From Tubiluchus corallicola (Eukaryota; Priapulida; Priapulimorpha; Priapulimorphida; Tubiluchidae): a stretch of DNA of 43,917 bases. The notes below the pieces were generated by a model. It worked only from the letters and a program-made list of their open reading frames with translations. It ran no database searches and had not been told where the DNA came from. Shown one piece after another: positions 33,169-43,138 of the stretch; within the stretch, counting starts at the first letter, position 1; each line of letters opens with the position of its first letter. The DNA is taken from assembly GCA_030141605.1 (NCBI GenBank), contig JAQGDQ010001375.1, positions 1 to 43,917 on the forward strand, read 5' to 3'. The position numbers were made by a program, and so were the translations under genes.

Positions 33169-34412
33169 CTGTAATGAACATGTAAAAACAATGATATCCG
33201 TGTTTAAAGCAAAACTGGACCCAATGTTAAACTGTAGGTCAAAACAATCTACTCTTTACAATATTGAAAGAAAAGACTCCTTACGTAAAAGAATTATTTC
33301 CACACAAACACAATTTCGCATTCGCACCACTAGTTCTTCGTTGTTACTTCCCCGTTCGTTAGTTAGACATGCACTAGCACCTGCATTTCGGAAATGCACT
33401 ACTCAAAAATGAGTGCTGTACCTCCCGGTTCAGATGTGTTAGTTTGTGATGAACTACACACGTTCGACAGCTCATGCGTGAGCACAGCGGTAAATTTGTA
33501 ATTTGAATTTTTATCTTAAAAGTTGCTAGTTTTAGTACAACACACTGAATACAGTAGCACTGTACTTCAATTTTCGCTTTCGCAAACACGTTGAATGATT
33601 TTGATGTTGAAAATTTTGTTAATTTGTGATGTCATCAATAGTTGGGCTCGCCTGCCGTTAATTAAGATCTTAATCTATTATTTAATTATCAAAAAGGCTC
33701 TTGCAGTATTAATTGTGTTAAAATGCATACTTCTTTACCGTACTGGACAATGGGATAGTATATGAAAAATCATCCTGTTTTCCTTTAAGTTGATTTCTGA
33801 TCTGTGTATTACGTTGTGACAAGTTAGTTACGTATATTATGTATACATACAGCAATAGATTTATCCTCGAAAATCTTAATAATAGTAAAAATTTCAAACA
33901 GAGCGATTGCGTAAAACATGTTCATAATTTGCTGTTATTAAAACAAATCCACAAAACATTTAAACATGTCTCTTGTGGCATCCTCAGTTGTATATTTTCA
34001 AAATGTGCAGTTATCAGAACAAGAAGGTCATGACATGGTTGAATTCTGCACAACCTTTATATCACCACCAGTTACTTCTGCATAAAAGTTGTGCTAAGGT
34101 AATTAGTTCTGCATAATGGTTGTGACATTTCAACATTTTAAACACTCACCACTAAGGATGGCAACAAATAGGTGTTAAATATTTCTGTGACTTTAATAAA
34201 TGAATATGTTTTAGGAATCATTCTGTGCTTGACACCTTCATGTATATCAACTTGCTTCTGTATTCTAATGTCTTCCAGTTCCATATTCACTTGTAAAAAT
34301 ATGCGCGATGAATAATTTTAAAGCAAAAGATGATGGCGATTTATAAGAATATAATATCTGGTATTCCACTCAATCCAGCCGGATAGTAATTAGTGAGCAA
34401 TATAAACGACAG

Positions 34413-34465
34413 TGGTGCTGACAATGGCGATGATAACAATGACAGCGACGTACAGAAATTCACAA
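34413..34465 (+). CDS. Acidic exon a, unit E, right arm
   Basis: Acceptor AAACGACAG is followed by GADNGDDNNDSDVQKF. The 3' border (AA|GTTTTA) is a weak donor. It is the first acidic block in reading direction on this arm. Confidence 0.3.
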
Positions 34466-34502
34466 GTTTTAAATGACTCTATACACATATAGGTTTTCTT
34501 AC

Positions 34503-34562
34503 ATATATATCTGTGTGTGGGTGTGTGTGGGTGTGTGTGTGCGTGCGTGCGTGCGTGCGTGT
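34503..34562 (+). repeat. GTGT/GTGC microsatellite
   Basis: Mirror of 13279-13327, with GGGTGTGTGT interruptions not found on the left. Confidence 0.9.
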
Positions 34563-34727
34563 GTCTGTGACATCAAAAATGTACCTGATGTTCATATCCG
34601 ATTAGCATAATACATTTTGTACAGTTTATAAAATAACCTGTAAAACAGCTTATGTTGGGTTCTGATTGTTACAAAAATTATTAATCTAGATTCGCTCTCG
34701 TTTAATTATCCTTAAATGTCTAGATTT

Positions 34728-34829
34728 TCACAGTTCATCGTAAAGATTGCGTTCATAAACTCCACGATCAAGATAGAGAAAATAATCATTCCATGGAACA
34801 CCTCGTGGTGGATAGGCAACCACAATAAC
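34728..34829 (-). CDS. Terminal exon E of the peptide array, right arm (longer)
   Basis: Acceptor CTTCTTTTAG precedes 33 codons: VIVVAYPPRGVPWNDYFLYL, then DRGVYERNLYDEL and TGA. It reads eight codons past the stop of its left partner. The core aligns with the other array exons. A leader for right-arm exons would have to lie at higher coordinates on this strand, and none is visible before the window end. Confidence 0.45.
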   Translation of the reverse strand, partial: VIVVAYPPRGVPWNDYFLYLDRGVYERNLYDEL

Positions 34830-35228
34830 CTAAAAGAAGGATAAAAAATGTAAATTTATAATATATGTTTCAAAAGTTATATTAAGTAAAGCATTACGTT
34901 TAACTGTTTGAAAAACGAATGCAGCTGCTCAAAAAATTACTTGATAATTTGAAATGTTGGTGCTAACTACTAACACGTCACTGGCTCACAGAGAAACATA
35001 TATTGTTATATATTGGATATTGTTAATTTTATTGACAGGAGCAAATTTATTAACTGAACTTGCTTTAATTTCTTACTCAACATCTGACTGTTAAAATGAC
35101 TGCGCCTAAATTGAATTTACAAGTTTAGTAAAACGTTGCTGCTAATATAAGCTCTGTGTGTAGAAAGCAACATGTGACTGATATAAAATTTCAAGACGGG
35201 CTTTTTATGCTTCATACAATAATTCTGT

Positions 35229-35402
35229 TTCCTTGTCCTTTAATCAATGTGTAACCCTATCCTAAAAAATGACACCAGTGACTATGGTCGTGAAGACAAT
35301 GACAATAGTAAAGAATTTTGTTTCCTTGCCCTTTAATCAAGGTGTAATGCCATTCTAAAGGATGACACTAGTGACTATGGTGGTGAAGACAATGACAGTA
35401 TT
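35229..35402 (+). repeat. Acidic exon-like tandem repeat, two copies
   Basis: Mirror of the three-copy block at 12241-12510. Each copy has an AG followed by TGACTATGGT.GTGAAGACA. Confidence 0.75.
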
Positions 35403-35697
35403 AAAAAGTTGGGAAAGTAACTATCTATACAGTGTATCTAAACCACGAATCCCTGTGTTTATTGTTTAGGTTGCTGAAACGTAATGTAATAGGCCTACAA
35501 CTAATTTCTTTTCTGTGAGTATATTGCGTAGATAATGACGCAGATAATTTAATTGCTTACATCGTGAGTACTCATTGTAAGTATACAGTCACAATTATTC
35601 ACTGTAATGACTTCCAATTCTGTATACAAAGAAAGATAACTTAAAAAATTTTGAGAATATAATTTCTGGTGTTTTTAATCAACATACAAGGTAATAG

Positions 35698-35771
35698 GTG
35701 ATGACGTCAGTGGCGATGGCGACAGCAATAGTGACGAAGCCGTATTGACAATGACGGTACAAAACTTATAC
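35698..35771 (+). pseudogene. Acidic exon a, unit D, right arm (one base lost)
   Basis: Acceptor GGTAATAG, then DDVSGDGDSNSDEAV. The frame then shifts where the left copy reads FDNDG, because one T is missing. Confidence 0.35.
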
Positions 35772-35888
35772 GTTTTAAATATATTTAGATATGTAGATTA
35801 CTGAATCTGAAAGATGATAAAAACTTTTGAGAATATAATTCATGGTGTTTTGGTGTTTTGTATCAATCTGTGGCTAGGATAATTACAG

Positions 35889-36013
35889 TGGATGACGTCA
35901 GTGGCAGCAGTGACAGCAATGATGATGAAGACGTTGACAGTGATGATACAACAGCTTGGAGACTTCATCACAAGCCAATATTGATGATTGACGATGAATT
36001 AGAAAAAATATAA
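35889..36013 (+). CDS. Acidic exon b, unit D (intact, right arm only)
   Basis: Acceptor ATAATTACAG is followed by two bases and then 40 open codons: DDVSGSSDSNDDEDVDSDDT, then TAWRLHHKPILMIDDELEKI, then TAA. This is the best-preserved acidic exon: an Asp/Ser-rich half followed by a conserved HKPILMIDDELEK end shared with unit C. The stop comes where other copies have a splice donor, so it may be a terminal exon. The left arm has lost about 170 bp here (near 11,735), removing most of the exon. No family is recognised. Confidence 0.42.
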
Positions 36014-36325
36014 AGACAGTCCGGTTTCTTAAAGGCATATAATTATTTAAAATGTAAAAAATCAGTCACATTAATCTAAATTAAATTCACATATCCATTC
36101 TATTCATAAATCACATTTTACAAATCACGACGCATTGTAATATGTGTTTACTTGTCATTGTTTAGTTAATGTGAACAGGAAACATAATTAAGGCACCTTA
36201 ACAAAGGTGCATAGAAAAGAAAAGTTAAGGAAAATCAATAAAACAGTCTAAGGTAAATTAAAATTGACATAAAAATCATTAATATGGATTTGTTGCCTTT
36301 AATCATGCCTTTTTCTCAGGTACGT

Positions 36326-36436
36326 TTATATAATATAGTAGTATGGGTCTTCGTCAAAATCAGTTTCATAAATTCCACGATCAAAATCCGGAAAGTAGTC
36401 CGTCCACAGATAAGCGGAGTGAGCAACAAGAAAACC
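36326..36436 (-). CDS. Terminal exon D of the peptide array, right arm
   Basis: 36 codons and TAA in the same frame and length as 11318-11428, reading GFLVAHSAYLWTDYFPDFDR, then GIYETDFDEDPYYYII. VAHSA restores an Ala at the position where the left has Val. Confidence 0.55.
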   Translation of the reverse strand, partial: GFLVAHSAYLWTDYFPDFDRGIYETDFDEDPYYYII

Positions 36437-36933
36437 CTAGAAGAAGAGTCATTCGCTTTACAAATTATTTCATTAAAATGTCTGATTTTAAGCAGCTAAT
36501 CTAATAGGCGACTGTGTAATCGTGAAAACTGTCATTGAAATTTGATCAATATTCCTGGAAATTTGCCGTGCGTAAGTTATGGTGCCTCCCATATCGAGAA
36601 CCCACTTATATATTACCTTACATTGCCAATATTGTCCATCCAAGTCAACAGTTTGTCACGCGTTTTATTAAATACTATTTTAATTGTAAACAAAGTAGTA
36701 ATACTATTGTTAAGTTTGTGACACACCAAGCTCTGTTTACTGTTAAATCACCAATGCATTTTAATTTATGACATATATGTTATACGTTGAGCTGTAGTAG
36801 TTATCAGTTAGTAAATGGATATAATACTTTGGCAAGGAGATCAGTGAAAAAAGGCATATTGCGTCGTAGCCATTCTTCTACCACTTGGTCACGGGTTTTT
36901 AATCGTGTTTTTAATCAACCTACGTGATAATAG

Positions 36934-37017
36934 ATGATACTTCAGTAGTGATGACGAAGGCAACAGTGATAAAGACAATGAAAACGATGGTACAGAAACA
37001 TATACCAATCTATATAG
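36934..37017 (+). CDS. Acidic exon a, unit C, right arm
   Basis: Acceptor GATAATAG and donor ATATAG|GTAAAG enclose 84 bases whose acidic frame reads SDDEGNSDKDNENDGTETYT. Both splice signals match the consensus well. Confidence 0.38.
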
Positions 37018-37325
37018 GTAAAGCCATTTTCTTAAATCTATATTTTATGAGGTCATAAAATATGATCTCATATTTGCAATATGAAATATTTCAAACGAAT
37101 GATGTTCATCTAAGCAGCGTTGTTGTCTGTATTTAAGGGGTTGAAACTTCTAAGAGCACATATAACTTCTTATCTGCTATTACTGTATGTATACACTGTA
37201 ACATCTTCGAATTCTGCATAAATAATTATGTAAAAGTGCAAGACGTATAAGTTATTGAAAGAGAAAGACGATGAAAATTGTGAGAATTATAATTCTTAAA
37301 GTTTTTTATTAAGCTGCGTTAATAG

Positions 37326-37448
37326 TGCACAACGTTAGTATTCAGCAGTGACTGCAATAATGACAAACACAATGAATATGGGGACACAACATTTTGGAGG
37401 TTTGATTACCAACCAATATTGTTGATTGATGACGAATTAGAGAAAAAG
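37326..37448 (+). CDS. Acidic exon b, unit C, right arm
   Basis: Acceptor TTAATAG (or the internal TATTCAG) and donor AAAAAG|GTACGG. The acidic frame reads SSDCNNDKHNEYGDTTFWRF, then DYQPILLIDDELEKK, aligning along its whole length with the unit D exon. The exon enters the frame only from the internal acceptor. Confidence 0.38.
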
Positions 37449-37916
37449 GTACGGCCATCAAACTTTCTAAAGACATACAGTTCTAATGTAAAAATCAATC
37501 ACATTCAACTAAATTAGAGCTAAACATTTACTTTATTCAGAATTCACATTTACAGGAGAACATTTATTAATTTTTTTTTGACAACGTTTGATTAATGTGT
37601 TCCCGAGAACATAATTCTTTCATCTTAATGCCCAATCAGCAAAGTTGAAAAAAATAATAAAACAATCCAAGGCGCATTAGATAGACACAACATTAGAATG
37701 TCACATTTACATGATGTCTATTGCAATTAATGTTTACTTAACCATATCTGGCTAATGTGTACTCAAAAGCATAATTAGTAATTAATTAGCACACGTTAAT
37801 ATGCATTTAGAAAACTTAGAAAAAATCAATAAAACAGTTAAGTTGCATTAAAATTGACATAAAATCGTTTATATTGATTTATTGCCATTTAATCATGCTT
37901 CTTTCAACAGACTTGC

Positions 37917-38033
37917 TTATATAATGTAGTAATAATATGGTTCTTCATAATAATCAGTTTCGTAATAAACTCGACGATCAAAATCCGGAAAGTAATCAGT
38001 AAATGGATACCCGGCTTGAGAAAGAAGGAAAAC
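37917..38033 (-). CDS. Terminal exon C of the peptide array, right arm
   Basis: 38 codons and TAA: VFLLSQAG, YPFTDYFPDFDRRVYY, ETDYYEEPYYYYII. Two amino acids differ from the left copy (A to S, F to Y), with two or three silent changes. Confidence 0.58.
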   Translation of the reverse strand, partial: VFLLSQAGYPFTDYFPDFDRRVYYETDYYEEPYYYYII

Positions 38034-38749
38034 CTAGAAGAAGAGTCATTAGCTACACTAATTATTTCATAATAATGTGGTGATTTTAATTAGTTAAACC
38101 TTGGTTAGCTTTAAAGCCAAAATAAACAAATCTAATGCATTATTGTATAAGGGGCTGAGCCAAGACTAAAACTTGTGGGGTGCAAGGGCTTAACTAGTCG
38201 GATGTTTGAACACATGCAAATTTGGACAAAAAATGGTTGAAAACAGACATTTTAAACACGAGCAAGAATTGATATATTAATCACTTTGAAGACACTTTCC
38301 ATCTTTTATTCTCCAGAACTGATTGGTGGATAAAATGTGATGCTCGTGTACAAGATCTCAAAGGCCATTGTCTTAGTCCCGTTCTTCTACAGAATTTCTG
38401 GTTTCCAAGTCTACCAGAAATTTATAGGTTTAAAATAAATCAATGTACGTAAAACCATTTTTTAAATCTGCATTTTATGAGGTCATAATATTATACGAAT
38501 TATGTTCAACCAAACAGCATTGTTATCTGTGTCTAGGGTGCTGAAACTTATAAAAACAAATACAGCTTCTTATCATCATCATACAGCAATTATTTCATCA
38601 TACGTGATTTAGTTACTTTTATTATATGTATATACTGCAATGTTCTTCGAATTCTGTGTGCACATGAAAGTGTGCAAAATGTATAGATTACTGAAAATGA
38701 AAGGTGACAAAAATTTCTACTGGTGTTTATTAACCTGCAAGGTAATTAG

Positions 38750-38871
38750 AGTGGATAATGTCACTGGATGAAGTGACAGTAGTAATGATGAACACAATAA
38801 CAATGATGATGTAACATCTTAGACATTTGTTCACCAACCAATGTTGATGAACGATGATGAATCAGGGAAAG
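38750..38871 (+). pseudogene. Acidic exon b, unit B, right arm (decayed)
   Basis: Acceptor GTAATTAG and donor GAAAG|GTAAAG are kept, but the acidic frame has a TGA after VDNVTG and a TAG after DDVTS. Confidence 0.4.
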
Positions 38872-39054
38872 GTAAAGCCAGTCCAACTTTCTAAAGGCAT
38901 ATATTTATAATATAAAAAAATCCTTTATATTCATCTAAATTAGACTTATACATCAATTTTATTCATAGTTCACTTTTACGCGATGCGTATTGTAATTAAT
39001 GTTTGCGTGACCATATCTGTTTAATGTGTACCCAAAAGCATAAGTAGTAATTAA

Positions 39055-39059
39055 TTAGC
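39055..39059. repeat. 5-bp target duplication of the solo LTR (left)
   Basis: TTAGC before the LTR, repeated at 39436-39440. The left arm has a single uninterrupted site here. Confidence 0.85.
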
Positions 39060-39435
39060 TGTTTTGGAGATCCATTAGAATTGAATAGAAAATTGTAGAA
39101 TGTTCTATAGTATAGTAGGACAATCTTTTTACCTTGTAGAAGCAATCATAGATTCCAGAACTTTTTATAGGTGATGCGCATAGTAGTTTCTAGATTGTTC
39201 TGGTGTTGTCCATTTGCACTGATAAATAAGGCCACTCAAGTTTATTCTCATATTCTCAGATTAATCTCAGATACACGCACTCTCGCTTACATGTTTCCAG
39301 ATTAGCACTTGACTACACATATTTTGAGTTCCTTCATACTTTGTGTTGTGGAATTCTCACACAATAAACCAGTTTAATTTGACGACGTGTTTTCTTGTTT
39401 TCTCTACGAACCGTCCGAGAGAAAGAAACACAACA
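39060..39435. mobile_element. Solo LTR, right arm only
   Basis: A 376-bp segment starts TGTTTTGGAG and ends AACACAACA (TG..CA ends) and is flanked by the 5-bp duplication TTAGC. It contains an AATAAA near 39,363 and an A/T-rich TATA-like GATAAATAAGG near 39,220. This is the structure of a solo LTR of a Gypsy- or retrovirus-like retrotransposon after recombination between its LTRs. The left arm at about 7,975 is empty, so insertion came after the arms separated or is polymorphic between haplotypes. No coding sequence remains. Confidence 0.88.
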
Positions 39436-39568
39436 TTAGCACACATTAATATACATTTAGAAAAGTTAGAAAAAAATCAATAAAACACTTAAGGTCAATT
39501 ACAACTGACATGAAAATCAATAATATTGATTTGTTGCCATTTAATCATGCGTCTTTCCCCAGACTTGC

Positions 39569-39682
39569 TTATATCATATAGCAAAAATATGGTTCTTCAT
39601 CAGAATCAGTTTCATGAACTCCACGATCGAAATCCGGAAAGTAATTAATAAATGGAAAGCTGCCTTGTGCAACAAGAAAAAC
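39569..39682 (-). CDS. Terminal exon B of the peptide array, right arm
   Basis: 37 codons and TAA: VFLVAQGS, FPFINYFPDFDRGVHETD, SDEEPYFCYMI. Length, acceptor and stop are as on the left, but ten amino acids differ, including a new Cys and loss of three Tyr. Confidence 0.55.
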   Translation of the reverse strand, partial: VFLVAQGSFPFINYFPDFDRGVHETDSDEEPYFCYMI

Positions 39683-40306
39683 CTAGAAGAAGAGTCATTC
39701 GCTATACTAATTATTTCATAAAAATATCATAATCTTAAGTAGCTAAGCTTTAGTTAGTTTTAAAACTGAAACACATAAATCCAGTGTGTGATTGTGTAAG
39801 GGCCAAGACTAAAACTTGTGAGGCACAATAGCTTAAGTACTTTCCATTTTGACACGTGCAAACTTGGACACAATATTACTGGAAACAGAAATGTTTTAAC
39901 ACTAGCAACTGCAGTAATATTATCCTATTTGGGGAACTTCCCATCTTTTATTCTCCAAAAATGATTTGGCGAGAAAGTGTGATGCTCACGTATGACACAT
40001 CAAGGGCCAATGTCCTTTCCCCGCTCTTTCTCCAGAACAGATTGTTCCCAAACCTACTCCAATCTGCTGTTGAATCTATTTTTAGCCCATCATTGTGAAC
40101 AGAGGTACTTGCCACACGATGTAGCAGCTACACTTTAAATATTCTTCTCCTTTCTGCTCAAACTAAGTTCAAATTCTACCAAATTTTTCTGAAACTTGAA
40201 ATTAAACTCTTTCATATTATGACAACGGTTGTTATCACTTGAGGATGGGGAAGATGTATTTTGGAGAACGTAATTACTGGTATTTTAATCCACCTAACGA
40301 TAACAG

Positions 40307-40398
40307 GGGTGACTTCAGTGGTGATGGTGACATAACCTATGACAAAGATTATGACAATGACGATACAAAAACTGATCAATTTAAAACAATCTATATAC
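40307..40398 (+). CDS. Acidic exon a, unit A, right arm
   Basis: Acceptor GATAACAG and donor ATAC|GTAAAG enclose 92 bases that encode GDFSGDGDITYDKDYDNDDT, then KTDQF. The frame stays open on both sides, from 40239 to a TAA at 40460, so the exon could also be longer. Confidence 0.38.
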
Positions 40399-40694
40399 GT
40401 AAAGCCATTTCTAAATCCATCTTTTACGAAATCAAAAACGAATTATATTCACCTAAATAGCGTTGTTGTCTGTGTTTAGAGAGCTGAAACTTGTAACAGT
40501 ACATATAACTTCTTATTTGCAATTATTACATTGTACATGATTTAGTTACATATATTGTATGTATACAATGTAATATAAACGAATTCTCTATAACATTGAA
40601 AAGTGTGCAAGATGTGTAGACTACTGAAACTGAAGATGATAAAAAAATTGAAAAAATGTATTTTATTGGTATTTGTTATCAACCTGTTGGTAAA

Positions 40695-40817
40695 TATTGT
40701 TGATGACGTCATGGATGAAGTGACAGCAATGATGATACAGACAATAACAGTGAAGATACAACATGGTGAACGTTTGTTCACCAGCAAATATTGACGAACT
40801 ATGATTAATCAGAAAAA
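40695..40817 (+). pseudogene. Acidic exon b, unit A, right arm (decayed)
   Basis: Starts GATGACGTCATGGATGAAG; a one-base loss takes it out of the acidic frame, no AG acceptor is found, and the donor AAAG|GTAAAG remains. Confidence 0.38.
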
Positions 40818-41110
40818 AGGTAAAGCCAGTCCAACTTTCTAAAGGCATATATTTATAATGTAAAAAAATCATTCATTGTTCATCCTAATTAGACATCAAT
40901 TTTATTCATAGTTCAAACTTACAAGACACCTATTGTAATTAAAGTTGCTTGACCATACCTGTTTATTGTTTACCCAAAAGTATGATTAGTAATTAATTAG
41001 CACACACTAATATGCATTTAGAAAAGTGAAGAAAAATCAATAAAACAGTTAAGGTGAATTAAAATTGACATAAAATCGTTAATATTGATTTGTTGCCATT
41101 TAATCATCCT

Positions 41111-41441
41111 AGCTAAGCTTTAGTTACTTTTAAAACCGAAACCCAAATATCCAGTGCATGATTGTGTAAGGGCCAAGACTAAAATTTGTGGGGCGCCAGA
41201 GCCTAAATATCGTAAACTCGTAAACTCCATGCTCAAAATCCGGAAAGTACTCAATAAATGGAAACCCGGCTTGAGCAACAAGAAAAACCTAGAAGAGTCA
41301 TTCGCTATACTAATTATTTCATAAAAATATCATAATCTTAAGTAGCTAAGCTTTAGTTACTTTTAAAACCGAAACCCAAATATCCAGTGCATGATTGTGT
41401 AAGGGCCAAGACTAAAATTTGTGGGGCGCCAGAGCCTAAAT
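41111..41441 (-). repeat. 233-bp-spaced direct duplication
   Basis: The segment AGCTAAGCTTTAGTTAC to GCGCCAGAGCCTAAATA occurs at 41111-41208 and again at 41344-41441, with the broken exon A copy between. It is found only in the right arm. Confidence 0.85.
41211..41288 (-). pseudogene. Terminal exon A of the peptide array, right arm (truncated)
   Basis: The acceptor side and VFLVAQAGFPFIEYFPDFEH, then GVYE are kept. After that the sequence passes into the duplicated upstream segment and the Tyr-rich tail is gone. Confidence 0.55.
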
Positions 41442-41950
41442 ACTGGCACATTTGGACACATGCAAACTTGGACATAAAACTAATGGATTATTGACAAGTT
41501 ATTATACGATGGATATTATACATTATAGTTACAGAAAATGGATATTATACAATACAAGCAACTGTAGTAATATTATCCTATTTGGGGCACTTCCCATTTT
41601 TTATACTCCAGAACTGCCTGAGCGAGAAAATGTGATGCTTATGCACAAGAAATCAAAAACCAATGTTCTTGTCGCCTTTTTCTCCTGAACAGATTGTTCC
41701 CAAAGCTACTCTAATCTGCTGTTAAATCTATTTTTCTGAGCCCACTATTGTGAACAAAACCATCGACATGATGTAGCACCTACAGTTTCCATCATTCTTC
41801 TCCTTTCTGCTCAACTAAGTTCAAACACTACAATTTTTTCTGAGACTTGGAATGAAACTCTAGCATATTACATCAAAGTTGTTTGTCTTTCACTTGACCA
41901 TGGGAGCTATATTTTGGAGAACATGATTACTCGTGCTTTTTAATAAACCT
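41442..41950. other. Array upstream segment without a clear exon
   Basis: Carries the unit-typical TTATTCTCCAGAACTG-like and CTTTCTGCTCAAACTAAG-like segments; no supported coding sequence. Confidence 0.4.
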
Positions 41951-41954
41951 ATGC

Positions 41955-42034
41955 AGTAACAGAGGGTGACTTCAGCAGTGATGGTTAAGTAAAGTATTGC
42001 AATGACAATGACAATGCTAATTCAATCTATATAC
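41955..42034 (+). pseudogene. Acidic exon a in the outermost unit (decayed)
   Basis: GTAACAGAGGGTGACTTCAG resembles exon a of unit A, but the frame contains TAA and the length is altered. Confidence 0.3.
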
Positions 42035-42338
42035 GTAAAGACATTTTTAAATCTGTATTTTGCGAGATTAAAAACTAATTATATTCACCGAAACGGCATT
42101 CTTGTTTGTGTTTAAAGTGCTGAAACTTGTAACAGCATATATTACTTCTTATTTGTAATTATTGCATATGTTGATGATTTAGTTGCTTATATTTTATGTT
42201 TTCACAGTAACATCTTCAAATTCTCCATACATATGGAAAGTGTGCAAGATGTATAAATTACTGAAACCGATAGATGAAAAATTTTTTATAGAGAATGTAA
42301 TTGCTGATGTCTTTATCAACTTGTAAGAGCAATTATAG

Positions 42339-42457
42339 TAGATGACGTCATGGATGAAGTGGCAGTAATAATGATGCAGACAAAAACAGTGATGATACAA
42401 CATCTTAGATGTTTGTTCACCAACTGATATTGAAGAATGACATTGAACCAGAATAAG
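42339..42457 (+). pseudogene. Acidic exon b in the outermost unit (decayed)
   Basis: Acceptor AATTATAG and donor ATAAG|GTAAAG are preserved around about 119 bases, but a one-base difference after GATGACGTCATGG and later stops remove the acidic frame. Confidence 0.35.
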
Positions 42458-42772
42458 GTAAAGACAGTCAAACTTACTAAAGGCATATATTCATAATGTA
42501 AAAAAATTATTCATCATTCATCTAACTTAGATTTACACATCAATTTTATTCATAGTTCAAACTTACAAGACACCTATTTTAATTAAAGTTTGCTTGATCA
42601 TACCTGTTTATTGTGTACCCAAATGTATGATTAGTAATTAATTAGCATACATTCATATACATTTAAGAAAGTTAGAAAAAATTAGTGAAACAGTTAAGGT
42701 GAATTAAAATTGACATAAAATCATTAATATTGATTTGTTGCCATTTAATCATCCATCTTTCCCCAGACTTGT

Positions 42773-42883
42773 TTATATAATATAGTAATATGGTTCTTCA
42801 TAATAATCAGTTTCATAAACTCGACGATCAAAATCCGGAAAGTAGTCAATATGTGGAAACCCGGCTTGAGCAACAAGAAAAAC
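42773..42883 (-). CDS. Terminal exon Z of the peptide array (outermost right unit)
   Basis: 36 codons and TAA after acceptor CTCTTCTTCTAG: VFLVAQAG, FPHIDYFPDFDRRVYETD, YYEEPYYYII. It is intact and close to the family consensus, and has no strict partner on the left, so the array has an extra unit here. An inverted AATAAA-type signal (TTTTATT near 42,545) lies downstream in reading direction. Confidence 0.58.
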   Translation of the reverse strand, partial: VFLVAQAGFPHIDYFPDFDRRVYETDYYEEPYYYII

Positions 42884-43138
42884 CTAGAAGAAGAGTCATT
42901 CGCTATACTAATTATTTCATAAAAATATCATAATCTTAAGTAGCTAAGCTTTAGTTACTTCTAAAACCGAAACCCATAAATACAGTGCATGATTGTGTAA
43001 GGGCCAAGACTAAAATTTGTGGGGCGCCAGAGCCTAAATACGGGTACATTTGGACACGTGCAAATTTGGACATAAAACGAATGGATATTGAAAAGTTTAA
43101 CACAAGCAACTGCAGTAATATTATCCTATTTGGGGCAA

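Larger units (their letters stand above)
24911..41106 (-). repeat. Right arm of the very large inverted repeat
   Basis: Reverse complement of about 6,290-22,973. The junction at 24911-24925 reads TTTCAGAAAAGTCGC, where TTTCAG belongs to both the minisatellite unit and the left arm's complement. Right-only features are a solo LTR (39060-39435) and an intact acidic exon at 35889. Missing relative to the left are 667 bp (near 36,865) and one 93-bp repeat unit. Confidence 0.93.

Noticed and set aside
42789-42932. Open frame antisense to exon Z, starting MVLHNNQFHKL and containing KPRRRVIRYTNYF
   Set aside because: It is the complement of the Tyr-rich exon and its acceptor. In units B and C the same frame stops early, and it lacks splice signals, whereas the Tyr-rich frame is intact with a conserved acceptor and stop.
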